Origin: Mallotus nudiflorus
Lineage: Eukaryota > Streptophyta > Magnoliopsida > Malpighiales > Euphorbiaceae
Direction: 5' to 3'
Assembly (NCBI GenBank): GCA_947683625.1
Contig: CANTUR010000049.1
Coordinates: 2,210,501 to 2,274,500 of the forward strand
DNA length: 64,000 bases
Shown here: in pieces, positions 11,401-22,935 of the stretch
Layout: every line of letters starts with the position of its first letter
Numbering within the stretch: the stretch's first letter is position 1
The notes under the pieces: model-generated
The model's database searches: none
Told to the model about the DNA's origin: nothing
The model's input: only the letters and a program-made list of their open reading frames with translations
Translations under genes and position numbers: made by a program

Positions 11401-12016
11401 AGAATCCTATGACTGAGGCCAGCCACCTCAGCTTGTTCCTCAACACTAAAGTATCACCTCAAGTAGATCATCATTTATGAGCATTTACAATCTAGTAGAG
11501 AATATCATTCATCATAAGTTATTGCTCAGAAACAATACTTCATCAGTGAACCTTGGACATAAATATATGAATAAGACTTTCAGGAGGGACTCTTGGTATC
11601 CCATATTCATAACCTATTCCAATAAGAGTTATAATCCTCAAAAAAGGAAGAATACTTGAATAAGAAGAAAGCATAATGAGGAAGGATGCTTAATTAGGAA
11701 GAGGATGCCTAAACAGGAAGAGGATTCTCATACCCTAAAAAGACAACAACTCCCAATCATACAAGATCGAGGAATCCTATTCCTCTCATATTTAAGTCAA
11801 TCTTTATACCCCCCACATCTCACACATCTCTCATTCTATTCTATTATATTCTATTATAGCACTCTTTATCTCTTTAAGCATATAATCCCTCTTTACAACC
11901 CTTTCTAACTTAGGCATCAAAGTGTTTATGGGGATCTCCCCACCACTCACTTTGCTTTTATTAATTTCTTACTTGTAGGATTTAAGAGATTTTGAGAAAT
12001 AAGTTATCAGTAATAT
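11401..12016 (+). repeat. Partial LTR-like segment of the Tat element, cut by the copia insertion
   Basis: Contains a TATA-like catatttaag near 11,798 and a downstream segment reading acttaggcatcaaagtg and ggggatctccccaccactc, a text type common near the end of Tat-lineage LTRs. It stops abruptly at 12,016, where the copia LTR begins. The left boundary is not defined. Frames at 11,477-11,659 and 11,705-11,908 have no family features. Confidence 0.4.
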
Positions 12017-13172
12017 TGACCTAAGGTTTATTCAATATCTAAAGTTTTAACTTTAATAAATAATTTAGTTAATCTAATGTATCTATTTAAGTGTGCTCAT
12101 TCAGGTTCTTAATCCATTAATAGGTCATCTATAAGTTCCTTCAAAGCTCAAACTCATTTGGGACAATTCAAAGATTAAATATACTTAAAATCAAGTCATA
12201 GAACTTTTCTTATGAGCTAAAGTCTTAATCCTAACCAAGGCTCATGAGCTTCACTCTCTAAGAACCCTCAAGTTACATAAGGGATAGAGACCCTCACAGT
12301 CTGCCTTCACAACTGTGAGGTGCTCATGACTAGGTCATAAAGAGCAATCACAAGCAACTACAACTCATAATCATCAAGCACCTCAAGGAGCAAAGAGGCT
12401 TGAGCCACTCATGGTCTATCCTCACGACCATGAGCAGCTTATGACTAGAGTCTCCTTTAATGCCTAACAGTCACCTGCCACCTAACAACTATATTTTTCA
12501 AGGTTCACAATCAGGACTATGCTCCCATGACCATGAGCAATTGAATTCTTGTAAAATGCTATTATTGCATTAAATGGACTAAGGAGAGGTTAGGGATGAA
12601 GTTAATGCCCCCAACAATAATAATTTGAGTTGTTGAACTATAAAAATAACTTCTAGAAGCTCATTAAAAAGTTACACACTTTGGTTGATGAAATTATTGA
12701 TCTTAGCATTCATTGAGCTCTTAAATCTTTTAACTATATACCTTTATATTAATTTACTCTTTTGAGAGTGGGTTTTTGAGTTAGAATAGAGATTCTTCTT
12801 CTTCTTTTATTTATGTGTTCAAGAAAAGGGAAGTGAGTTTTTATTCTAATTGTGAAAGGTTGAAGTGTTTGCCTATTAAAAACACTTGGGTTGTGGTTAG
12901 GTTTTAGCCTAAGTTCAAAGCTCACAGTGTAATGTTAGAGTTGAGCCTAAAATTCAAAATTGTAAGAATCAATTTAAGTAAATAGATTGTAGCAATTCAA
13001 AAATCATAACTTATGAGAGTTAGATGGAGACATAGGTTTGTTGATAAACTAAACTCCTTAAATATTCACGTTTGATCTTCCATTCTTCTTAACCCTCTAA
13101 TCCTTCCTTAATTATACTAATTTTGTTTTAATTCTCAAAAGGCCTTATTCACCCCACCCCCCTTTAAGGCAA
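12017..13172 (+). repeat. 5' LTR of the copia element
   Basis: Begins tgacctaaggtttattcaat and matches 47,918-48,930 over most of its length, including ttaatctaatgtatctattt and the TATA region. A (c)n-rich end accccacccccctttaaggc precedes the primer site. The middle (12,290-12,440) holds several short inverted words of the type ctcatggtc/gaccatgag. The start is well placed; the end is placed within about 8 bp of 13,172. Confidence 0.8.
12637..12647 (+). promoter_or_regulatory. TATA box of the copia LTR promoter
   Basis: ctataaaaataac lies in the second half of the LTR, where the U3/R junction is expected. The 3' LTR keeps it at about 48,488-48,499 (atataaaaataac). Confidence 0.5.
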
Positions 13173-13178
13173 TTATAA

Positions 13179-13192
13179 TGGGTCTAAGAGCT
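13179..13192 (+). other. Degenerate primer-binding site (initiator tRNA-Met type)
   Basis: atgggtctaagagc directly after the LTR resembles the common copia site tggtatcagagc with a few changes. Placement just past the LTR end supports the call. Confidence 0.5.
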
Positions 13193-13317
13193 TGTGTTCT
13201 AGGTACTTAATTATTAGAACTCAAGATTATGAGGAGTGAATCTTTAAAATTTTCATCTCTTAATCATTGCCCTCTTATTCTTATAGTTTTCTTTTTTTTT
13301 TCTCATTACTTTCCTCT

Positions 13318-14010
13318 ATGTCAAAAGAAAAAGGTGGCAAATTTCAACATAAAAGAAGTGTGGAAGACACTTGAGAACCACTATGAATGAAATGTACAAG
13401 TGAGAAGCAAAAAGGTTTAAGTCCATATGTATGAGTATGAACTCTTTAAGATAAAGCTTTAAGAATCAATAAGTGAAATGACAAATTGCTTCAATGCTCT
13501 TCTTAGCACTCTAAGGAAGCTTGGAAATCATTTTTTCAAGGAAGGAGTGAACAAGAAAATTCTAAGAATCCTACCTAAGAAGGATTGGGAATCTAACGTC
13601 ACTTCAATTGAGGAAGTATAAGACCTCTTAACTCTCCTAACTAATGTGCTCATTGGAAAGCTCTTTGCTCATAAGCTTACTATTAAGTAAAAGAGGAGAT
13701 GAGAGAGATGAGAAAGAAGAAAAGAAAAAGAGCATTGCATTGAAGGCCATTCAAGAAGCTAGTGAAAATGAAAGCTTAGTAGACTTTAGTGAAGATGATG
13801 ATAAAATAGCCATGATCACTAGATGATTTAAGAAATTCTTAAAAAGAAAAAGTTTCTTTAGGCAAAGAGACAACAAGAAGTATAATAAGTATGAGAACAA
13901 AAAGAGCAAAGAAGTTACTTGTTACGAATGCAAGAAATTGGGTTATATAAGAAGTGAGTGCCCTAAGCTCAAATTCAAGAACAAAGGAGCAAAGGACAAG
14001 AAAAGTTGAT
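13318..14010 (+). pseudogene. copia gag with zinc knuckle
   Basis: The ATG at 13,318 opens MSKEKGGKF; a frameshift soon follows. The UBN2-type copia gag domain is seen as VWKTLENHYE, later YEYELFKIKL, LRKLGNHFFKEGVNKKILR and ILPKKDWESNVTSIEE. After a charged Glu/Lys stretch comes the nucleic-acid-binding knuckle CYECKKLGYIRSEC at 13,920-13,961. The normal pattern is C-x2-C-x4-H-x4-C. Here the histidine codon is TAT (13,944-13,946), a C-to-T change that would remove a zinc ligand. No protease motif is recognised before the integrase region. Confidence 0.7.
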
Positions 14011-14039
14011 AACAAAGACATTAAATGCATAATATCTAT

Positions 14040-15943
14040 TTCCTATGACACATAGACATGGCATAGAAGATTAGGACATGCAAACTTTGAGCTTTTGGAT
14101 GATCTTAGTAAACATGAACTTATGGTTCGATTGCCTAAACTCAAGTTCACTAAGGACAAACCTTAAGATGTTTGTCCAAAAGGAAAACAATATAAATCTT
14201 CCTTTAAGCTCAAGAATGCAGTGTCCACTTCCAGGCCATTATAACTCATTCACATTGATTTCTACTAGAGTTACTAGTCTTGGTGGTATGCACTATGATT
14301 ATATCTTATTAGATACACTTGGGTGTGTTCACTTGATCATAAGAATAATGCTTTTAAGTCTTTTGAATGTTTTTTAAAAAGAGTTTAAAAAGAAAAAGGA
14401 TTTTGCATTTCAACTAATAGAAGTGATCATGGAATCGAATTTGAAAATGAATTTTTCAAAACCTTTTATAATGAAAATGGTATTTCACATACTTTTTATT
14501 CTCCTAGAATACCTCAAAAAAATGGGGTTATTGAAAGGCCAACTAGAACCCTAATGGAATGGCTAGAATAATGCTTCATGAGTATAATTTACCTTTATAC
14601 TTTTGGGCAAAAGCCATTAACACCTATTGCTACATAGTAAATAGAGTCTTTAAGAGACCAATTTTAAACAAAACTTCTTATGAGCTTTGGAACAATAGAA
14701 AACCCAAGATCTCATATCTTGGAGCATTTGGATGCAAGTGCTTCATATTAAACACTAAGGATGACCTTGGGAAATTTGATTATAAAGTCGATGAATAAAT
14801 TTTCCTAAGCTATGCTACCACTAATAAAGCATATATACTTTTTAATAAAAGAACTCTAATTGTTAAAAAGTCAATGCATGTTGTATTTGATGAATCTAAC
14901 CCACTTGATCCAAAAAAGGATTTTTATAGTGTTGATGATATTGTAGATGAGTTTATGGATATTAACATTCAAGAAAGAAATGCTAACAAACCTTTGGAAT
15001 TATAAGGTCCAAGCAAGGAAGAAAGTAAATAGATGCCTCAACCTACCTTAAAGGATGATCTTCCAAAGGATTGAGAATTCAAGAAAACACATCCTTAAGA
15101 CCTCATCATTGGTGACACTATAAAAGGGGTAGCTACTAGATCTTAAATTAAATCTATTATCAATTTAGTTTTCATTTCTTAAATTGAGCCCAAAAATGTT
15201 AATGATGTTTTGAGTGATGAATTTTGGGTTCTTTTTATGCAAGAGGAATTAAATCAATTTGAGAGAAACAAGGTTTGGACCTTGGTTCCTAGACCCAAAT
15301 ATCATCCTATTATAAGCATCAAATGGGTGTTTAGAAAAAATATGAATGAATAAATTTTCATAACTAGGAACAAAGCTAAGCTAGTAGTTAAAGGTTATAA
15401 TCAAGAAGAAGGCATTGATTATGATGAAACTTTTTTCCCCGTTGCAAGGTTGGAAACTATTAGAATGCCACTTACATTTGCATCACTCATGTATTTTAAA
15501 ATATTTCAAATGGATGTTAAAAGTGTATTTTTAAATAGCTTTATTAAATAGGAGGTGTATGTTGAATAACCTCTAGGTTTTAAAAGTTTTGACTTTCCTA
15601 ATCATGTGTTTAAGCTTTCAAAATTATTGTATGGATTGAAAGTAAGCTCTTAAAGCTTAGTATGAACGGTTGAGTAAATTTTTACTAGAGAAATGGTTCT
15701 TTAAAGGAAAAATTGACATAACTATTTTCATAAAGAAATTCAAGCATGATTTACTTATTGTGCAAATCTATATTGATGATATTATATATGGTGCTACTAA
15801 TAATCACTTATATGAGGAATTTTCTAAGTTAATATAAGGAGAATTTAATATGAGCAAGATGGCTGAGATTAAATTCTTTCTTAGAATACAAATCAAGCAT
15901 GCACGGATGAGATCTTCATCAAACAAACCAAATACACAAGAGA
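14040..15943 (+). pseudogene. copia integrase and reverse transcriptase (first part of pol)
   Basis: Domain order is as in Ty1/copia. A gag-pre-integrase motif WHRRLGHANFELLDDL starts at 14,055. The integrase core has its three acidic residues in LIHIDF, SDHGIEFEN and NGVIER, then WAKAINTYCYIVNRV and ISYLGAFGCKCF. Reverse transcriptase follows with NKVWTLVPRPKYHPI, IKWVFRK, GYNQEEGIDYDETFFPVARL and the active-site segment IYIDDIIYGATN (aspartates at about 15,775-15,780). Several stops and frameshifts break it, including one at 15,645. The frame runs into the inserted LTR at 15,949 after TKYTRDI and resumes at 22,941. Confidence 0.85.
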
Positions 15944-15948
15944 CATTC
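15944..15948 (+). other. Target site duplication, left copy (cattc)
   Basis: cattc stands before the left LTR, and cattc stands after the right LTR at 22,936-22,940. The duplication is perfect. Removing the insert and one copy rejoins the copia frame as TRDI-LKNF. Confidence 0.9.
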
Positions 15949-16776
15949 TGATGGGAATTATAGGTTTCATCAATTAACTCCCCAATAGCAAGAATACTAT
16001 AATAAGTTGAATTAGAAGAAAACTAGAAATTACTAATTTAATCCACAAATTTGGATCGTTCAAAGATTGAAGTAAAAAGATAGATGTTACTTAACCTCTT
16101 TACCAACAAGGATAAAGATACTAAGATAGACTTTGAATTTCCTCTTATGGCACAAACAAGAAAGTTTGATAAATAACAAGAAAACAAAGATTTAGATTTT
16201 GACACCACAAGTTAGAATAAAGCTTGATAAGTCATAAAGTTCATACAAGAAATTAAAGATAAAATTCCTCACAATAAAACTCAAACAAAGTTATAATTCA
16301 TATATCAAATTCAATCATGCTCCAAAAGAAACAAAAGGACTTGTTTATATAAAGTACAAGTCCATGCACACACTACTAAAATAGACTCACACACATAGGA
16401 TTACCTTTAATCTTAAATGGCCTTAATAACCACCACCCACATTAATAGCCATTACTTGGTATTAATTACCCCATTAACTTGTATATGATGGCTCTTCCAC
16501 ATTAATAGCCATTACTTGGTATTAATTACCCCCATTAACTTGTATATGGTAGCTACATGTAACCCTAATTGTTATTATCACAAAAACAAGTTAAATATTA
16601 TTCCTTGGGCCTCCATGGATGCCTTATTGGGTTGAAATTCTTGGGCTTTCCAAATGTCCCTAATTAAACCCAATATGGCTTTTTGAAGCTTCTTGGATTT
16701 GGACCTTGTGATTGGTCCTTCCTGTACTATTAATGGATCTTGGATCTCTTTAGGCTTTTAACTTGGATTCACATCA
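15949..16776 (-). repeat. 3' LTR of the CRM-like element (828 bp)
   Basis: Runs from tgatgggaattata to ...ggattcacatca. It matches 22,037-22,935, differing mostly by A/G and C/T changes. It carries two copies of a ~65-bp subrepeat (attaatagccattacttgg ... acttgtatatg) at about 16,440-16,550, while the other LTR has three, which accounts for the 71-bp length difference. Confidence 0.92.
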
Positions 16777-19700
16777 TTCCCCCTTTCTTCAAAAGGATTT
16801 GTCCTCAAATCAGCTCCATCATCTTTATCACCTACATCAAACAAAGACAAGTCATTAACATTTAAAGTAGCACTAACATTGCCATACTCACTTGGAAGTT
16901 CTAGCTTGTAGGCATTGTTGTTGATGCGTTGAAGCACTTTAAAAGGACCATCTCCTCTTGGCATAATCTTTGATTTCCTTTGGTTAGGAAATCTTTCCTT
17001 CCTCAAGTGCACCCACACCCAATCTCCGGGCTCAAAAATGACTTGCTTCCTCCCTTTGTTGTGTTGCTTTTCATATTGGAGTGTCTTCTTCTCAATGTTT
17101 GCACGCACCCTCTCATGCAAAGTCTTGATGAACTCAGATTTTTGTTTCCCCTCTAGATTAGCTTTGTCCAATGGCAATGGTAGTAAATCTAATGGAGTCA
17201 ATGGGTTAAATCCATACACAACTTCAAATGGTGAGCAATTTGTTGAACTATGCACACTCCTATTGTAAGCAAATTCCACATGTGGCAAACATTCTTCCCA
17301 ATTCTTCAAATTTCTTTAGATGACAGCCCTCAAAAGTGTTGAAAGTGTCCTATTGACCACCTCCGTTTGTCCATCCATTTGTGGATGACAAGTTGTAGAA
17401 TACAAAAGCTTTGTCCCCATCTTTCCCCAAAAAGTCTTCCAAAAGTGACTTAGGAATTTGACATCCTTATCACTCACAATGGTCCTTGGCACTCCATGTA
17501 GCCTAACAATCTCCTTAAAGAATAGATTGGCAATATGGGTTGCATCATCCGTCTTGTGACATGGAATGAAATGTGCCATTTTGCTAAACCTATCCACAAT
17601 AACAAAAATGGAAACTCTCCCTCCCTTGGACCCAGGTAATCCTAAAACAAAATCCATAGAAATGTCTACCCAAGGTTCATTTAGTATGGTAAGAGGTGTA
17701 TACAAACCATGAGGCATTGCTTTAGATTTGGCTTATTTGCAAGTAATTCATTTCTCATAAATTCTCTTAACATCCCTTTTCATGTGTGGCCAAAAGAAAT
17801 GGTCACCCAACACATCCAAAGTTTTCTTAATCCTAAAATGCCCCATTAAACCTCCGCTATGTGCCTCTCTCACAAGTAACTCTCTTAAAGAACTTTGTGG
17901 CACACACAATTTTTTTTCCCGAAAAAGAAAACCATCAAACTTATAGAACTTATCAAAACCCCTTTTCTCACATGCCCCATAAACATTAGCAAAATCAGGA
18001 TCATTAGAATAAAGATCTTTGATGTATTCAAATCCTAATAATTTTGCATTAAGTTTAGAGATCAAGGCATACCTTCTTGACAATGCATCAGCCACCACAT
18101 TTTCTTTCCCTTACTTGTACTTAATGATGTATGGAAAGGATTCAATGAATTCCACCCATTTTGCATGTCCCTTGTTAAGCTTTCCTTGTCCTTTGAGATA
18201 CTTCAAGGACTCATGGTCAGTGTGAATTATGAATTCTTTATAACCAAGGTAATGCTGCCATGTCCTTAGAACCCTCACCAATGCATAGAACTCCTTGTCA
18301 AATGTAGGGTAGTTTAGACTTGCTCCACTTAGCTTTTCGCTAAAGAATGCTATGGGCTTGCCTTCTTGCATCAAAACTCCTCCAATACCTATGCCACTTG
18401 CATCGCACTCAATCTCAAAAGGTTTAGTAAATTTGGCAAAGATAACAAGGGTGCAGAACTTAATTTTTCTTTTAGCAAGTTAAAAGCCTCATCTTGTTCA
18501 ATTCCCCACTTAAAACCAACATTCTTTTTTATGCATTCAGTTAAAGGTGCAGCTATAGTAGAAAATTTTTTAATGAACCTTCTATAAAAGCTAGCTAAAC
18601 CATGAAAGCTTCTTACATCACTTACACTTGTGGGTGTTGGCCATTCTCTAATTACTTTTACCTTTTCTTGATCAACATGAATGCCCTTTTCATTGACAAT
18701 ATATCCAAGAAAAGTAATTTCATTAGTGCAAAAATAGCATTTCTTTAGATTAGCATACAACTTATCTTCCCTAAGCACATCAAAAACACAAGTCAAATGT
18801 TGTACATGCTCATCTAAATTTTTGCTATAAACCAAGATATCATCCAAAATAGACAACAAAAAATTTTCCTATGAATGCTCTTAAAACATTATTCATCAAT
18901 CTCATGAAAGTGCTTGGTGCATTAGTTAAACCAAAAGGCATTACTAACCACTCATATAAACCATGTTTAGTTTTAAAAGTTGTTTTCCATTCATCACCTT
19001 CTCTCATTCTAATTTGATGATAACCATATTTTAAATTAATTTTTGAAAATAAATATGAACCATGCAATTCATCCAACATGTCATCTAGCCTAGGAATGGG
19101 ATGTCTATACTTCACCGTGATTTTGTTGATAGCACGACAATCAACACACATCCTCCAAGTTCCATCTTTCTTAGGCACTAATAAGACGGGTACGGCACAT
19201 GGACTCATGCTTTCACAAACATAACCCTTCTCCATAAGCTTACTCACTTGCTTTTGGATTTCCTTGGTCTCCTCCGGATTACATCTATATGCTGGTCTAT
19301 TTGGAATGCTTGCTCCGGGTATGAAATCAATTTAGTGCTCAATGCCTCTTTTAGGTGGCAAACCATTTGGAATTTCTTTTGGAAATAAATCTTCATAAAC
19401 CTGCAAAAGATCAACAACAACACTAGGCAAACCATTGGTTATTTTGTTAGAAATATGCAAAATCTCCTTGTACATAAGTACAAGCATGTGTTGCCTCAAA
19501 AGCATAGCTTCCTTCACATCACTCATTTTTGCATAAACACTCATTTTTCTTTCATTTGAACCTTCCTTGTTTTCTCTCATCATGTGTTTCCCATTTTGGT
19601 AAAGAGAATTGGAATTTTTAGGTTCACTCATCTCACCTTTTTCTTTACTCTCAAAGGTTTCCCTTCCCAAGGAATTTCCCAATGAAGAACCCATTTCTTC

Positions 19701-21308
19701 ATATTGTTGCTTGATGCGCATTTGGTCTTCAAAAATCTATTTTGGAGTTAATGGTCCAAGGTTAAACCTTTTTCCATCCATAGTCAAAGTATACATATTT
19801 TTTAATTCATTATGATTAGCCCTTCTATCATATTTCCAAGGTCTCCCCAATAACATATGTCCACCCAACATTGGTAACACATTACACAACACCTCATCCT
19901 TATATCTACCAATTTGAAAAGAAACTAGAACTTGCTTATTTACCTTTACAACTCCACTTTCATTAAGCCATTGCAACTTGTATGGTCTTGGGTGCTTGGT
20001 AGTAGGCAACTTCAATTTCTCCACTAGCAGAGTGCTTGCTACATTAGTACAACTTCCGCTATCCATAATTATGTTGCACAACTTGTTAGAAATCAAACAA
20101 TGAGTATGAAACAAATTTTCCCTTTGCTCCCTATGGATATCATGTTTATTTTGCAAACTCAATGTTCTTTGAACAACAAGATTATCTCCCTTAGCACATT
20201 CAACATCACTGCAATCTTCTAAAGAAGGCATATCATCATCACTATCCCCCTCACTCTCTGACTTAATATCACCATCCCTTAGAATCATATCTTTCTTATT
20301 GGGACATTCCCTAGTAATGTGCCCATGACCCCTAGTTTGGGCTGGTTGATTCTCACCCTTTCCCTTATTACCCAAGTCAATTTTAGGTTTAGTTTCTTCC
20401 ACTTTTGACTTATTAAAAGGTTTATCATCCTTTTTCCCCTAAGAAGTTTTCCAAGAAGAAGAAGAACCCACATTTGGTTTAGAATCATACCTCTTTCCTT
20501 TCAATTGCCTTTCCACTTTCATGGCCAAATTCACCATATCTTCAATCTCCACATAATGTTGCAAATCAACAACATCAGTAATGTTTTTGTTAAGCCCTCT
20601 TAAGAACCTTGCCATGGTAGCCATACGATCTTCTACCACATTTGCTCTAATCATAGCCTTCTCCATTTCTTTGTGATACTCCTCCACACTCATGGATCCT
20701 TGAATTAGAGTTTGTAACCTTTGATAAAGCTCTCTATAGTAGTGGCTTGGAACAAACCTCTTTCTCATGATTTGCTTCATTTCCCTCCAAGACTCCATAG
20801 GTCTTTCTCCATATCTACGTCTTTCCTTGCAAAATTGATCCCACCAAACAATTGCATAATCACTAAACTCAACAGCGATAATTTTTACCTTTTTCTCCTC
20901 TGAATAATTATGACATTCAAAGATGAGTTCCACTTTCCTCTCCCATTCAAGGTACACATCTGGATTATTTCTTCCTTGGAATGAAGGAATCTTCATTTTG
21001 ATGCTTCTAAGGTTGCGATCAACATCATCATTAGGACGTCCTCTCCTAGCTTGTCTCCTAGGATTGATTTGTTGTCCCACCAAGGTGACTTGATCATCAT
21101 CCAACTCATCGTCTCCTTCATAGTCCTCTTGGTCAATTGGTGGATGTCTCCTTTGTCTAGGCTCTCCTTGTAATTAGTTAAGGATGCCATCATGCCTCTC
21201 CAATTTCTCATTGACTCCCGCTATCATGTTAAACATTCTTTCAAATTGTTGTTGCATAGCTTGAATCACATGATCATTTGTAGAAGAAGAACTTATGTCT
21301 TTTGACAT
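16758..21308 (-). pseudogene. Gag-protease-RT-RNase H-integrase polyprotein of the CRM-like element
   Basis: About 1,517 codons from the ATG at 21,308 (MSKDISSSS), essentially one frame. Gag has IKMKIPSFQGRNNPDVYLEW and VWWDQF. The knuckle retains only GHITREC and lacks its first two cysteines. Protease has IIMDSGSCTNVAS and LLGRPW. Reverse transcriptase has VPVLLVPKKDGTWRMCVDCR and PFGLTNAPSTF. RNase H has YALVRVLRTWQHYL, IIHTDHESLKYLKG and ADALSRR. Integrase has HSGG...GHF zinc-finger histidines, then MDFVLGLPGS, SDKDVKF and GQTEVVNRT, so D-D-E is kept. In-frame stops lie at 21,174, 20,439, 19,737, 19,332, 18,111, 17,748, 17,733 and 17,316. A one-base insertion at about 18,845 splits the Tyr-Phe-Asp-Asp active site, and a second shift near 18,380 restores frame. 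The terminal stop lies 18 bp inside the LTR. Confidence 0.9.
16777..16790 (-). other. Polypurine tract of the CRM-like element
   Basis: The minus strand reads gaagaaagggggaa directly before the 3' LTR. This is the usual plus-strand primer position in LTR retrotransposons. Confidence 0.8.
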
Positions 21309-22020
21309 GATTGTAAAACCTAAAATTTTAATAAAAGAAAATAGAAAGAAATAATCTCACAACACTCCCTCGCATGTTTCACTCAAACTTGATGTATACC
21401 ACTCGTGTTTACACTCAATTTTGGATTTTTCTCTAATGATCTCACACTCTTGCCTTTTACCTCTCAAATTTGCCTTTTGATTTCTTAGATGAACTAAGTT
21501 TCTCAATCAAACAAAATTCAAGAATGTAGTAATCCATGATAAAAAAAAATAAATAAATAAGGTAGGCTAACAAGAAAATAATAAGGTAGGCTTAAAGAAA
21601 TGAACAATTTGTAACAAATAGGCTAATAGAAATGAAAAACAAAGATAGGTCATCAAAGAACACAAAGAGACAGAATTATAAAGATAGATCTCAATGGAAT
21701 ATGAAGAGTCAATTTTTTTTTAATGTAAACTGAGATCTAACACAAGAATATCAAAGATAACATATATCTTTTTTTATGGACGAATTTCTTTCTTTTTTTT
21801 TTTTTGATATATGCATGAATTGAAAGGTATCACAAAAAATCTCAAAGATAACAACTTTTTTTTTATATATATGCAAACAAAATCTTGAGATAAGAAGAAT
21901 AAAGATAAAAAAAATAACAAGAATAATAGATAGCAAGAAAGGTGAAAAATATAAGATGAACATAAGATATTGAGAACTAAAAGATAGTTTTGGATATGCA
22001 AACCTTAATCTTGAGCCAAT
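21309..22020 (-). other. 5' leader of the CRM-like element
   Basis: AT-rich leader between primer site and gag. It contains T-rich runs (21,711-21,722, 21,790-21,804, 21,854-21,862) and short duplicated words such as aataaggtaggct (about 21,555-21,595). The minus frames at 21,751-21,963 and 21,774-22,001 are low-complexity shadows. Confidence 0.6.
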
Positions 22021-22032
22021 GCTCTGATACCA
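22021..22032 (-). other. Primer-binding site, initiator tRNA-Met
   Basis: The minus strand reads tggtatcagagc, an exact match to the classic site complementary to the 3' end of initiator tRNA-Met, four bases from the LTR end. Confidence 0.95.
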
Positions 22033-22036
22033 CTTA

Positions 22037-22935
22037 TGATGGGAATTGTAGGTTTCATCAATTAACTCCCTAATAGCAAGAATACTATAATAAGTTGAAT
22101 TAGAAGAAAACTAGAAATTACCAATTTAATCCATAAATTCGGATCGTTCAAAGATTGAAGTAAGAAGATAGATGTTACTTAACCCCTTTACCAACAAGGA
22201 TAAAGATACTAAGATAGACTTTGAATTTTCTCTTATGCCACAAACAAGAAAGTTTGATAAATAACAAGAAAACAAAGATTTAGATTTTGACACCACAAGC
22301 TAGAATAAAGCTTGATAAGTCACAAAGTTCATGCAAGAAATTAAAGACAAAATTACTCATAATAAAAATCAAATAAAGTTATAATTTATATATCAAATTC
22401 AATCATGCTCCAAAAGAAACAAAAGGACTTGTTTATATAGAGTACAAGTCCATGCACACACTACTAAAATAGACTCAGACACATAGGATTACTTTTACTC
22501 TTAAATGGCCTTAATAACCACCACCCACATTAATAGCTATTACTTGGTATTAATTACCCCCATTAACTTGTATATGATGGCTATTAATAACCACATTAAT
22601 AGCCATTACTTGGTATTAATTACCCCCATTAACTTGTATATGGTGGCTCTTAATAACCACATTAATAGCCATTACTTGGTATTAATTACCCCATTAACTT
22701 ATATATGGTGGCTACATGTAACCCTAATTGTTATTAACACAAAAACAAGTTAAATATTATTCCTTGGGCCTCCATGGATGCCTTATTAGGTTGAAATTCT
22801 TGGGCTTTCCAAATGTCCCTAATTAAACCCAATATGGCTTCTTGAAGCTTCTTGGATTTGGACCTTGTGATTAGGCCTTCTTGTACTATTAATGGATCTT
22901 GGATCTCTTTAGGCTTTGAACTTGGATTCACATCA
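22037..22935 (-). repeat. 5' LTR of the CRM-like element (899 bp)
   Basis: Begins tgatgggaattgtagg and ends ...ggattcacatca, the sister of 15,949-16,776. It has three copies of the ~65-bp subrepeat at about 22,525-22,715, and the plus frame at 22,505-22,753 is that repeat translated. It is followed by the target duplication cattc. Confidence 0.92.

Larger units (their letters stand above)
7880..12016 (+). mobile_element. 3' part of a second Tat-type Ty3/gypsy element
   Basis: Order on the plus strand: integrase tail (7,886-8,455), a ~300-bp spacer, an antisense gene (8,760-10,364), an ~85-bp tandem array (10,768-11,400) and a terminal LTR-like segment (11,401-12,016) cut by the copia insertion at 12,017. 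Everything upstream of the integrase tail is missing. The plan parallels the complete Tat element at 23,531-42,895. The continuation of its LTR beyond the copia element was not found to the right of 48,930. Confidence 0.55.
15949..22935 (-). mobile_element. Complete Ty3/gypsy element, CRM-like, inserted in copia pol
   Basis: Read on the minus strand it has a 5' LTR (22,935-22,037), an iMet primer site (22,032-22,021), a leader, one long gag-pol frame (21,308-16,758), a polypurine tract (16,790-16,777) and a 3' LTR (16,776-15,949). A perfect 5-bp target duplication flanks it. The frame ends inside the 3' LTR and there is no chromodomain of the Tekay kind. The C-terminal text (RFPNQRKSKIMPRGDGPFKV and later DLRTNPF) resembles centromeric-retrotransposon (CRM) clade proteins. 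Lineage moderately sure; autonomous activity is excluded by the breaks. Confidence 0.9.

Noticed and set aside
17038..19815. Plus-strand frames at 17,038-17,268, 18,019-18,225, 18,366-18,587 and 19,609-19,815
   Set aside because: Shadows of the minus-strand gag-pol of the CRM-like element.
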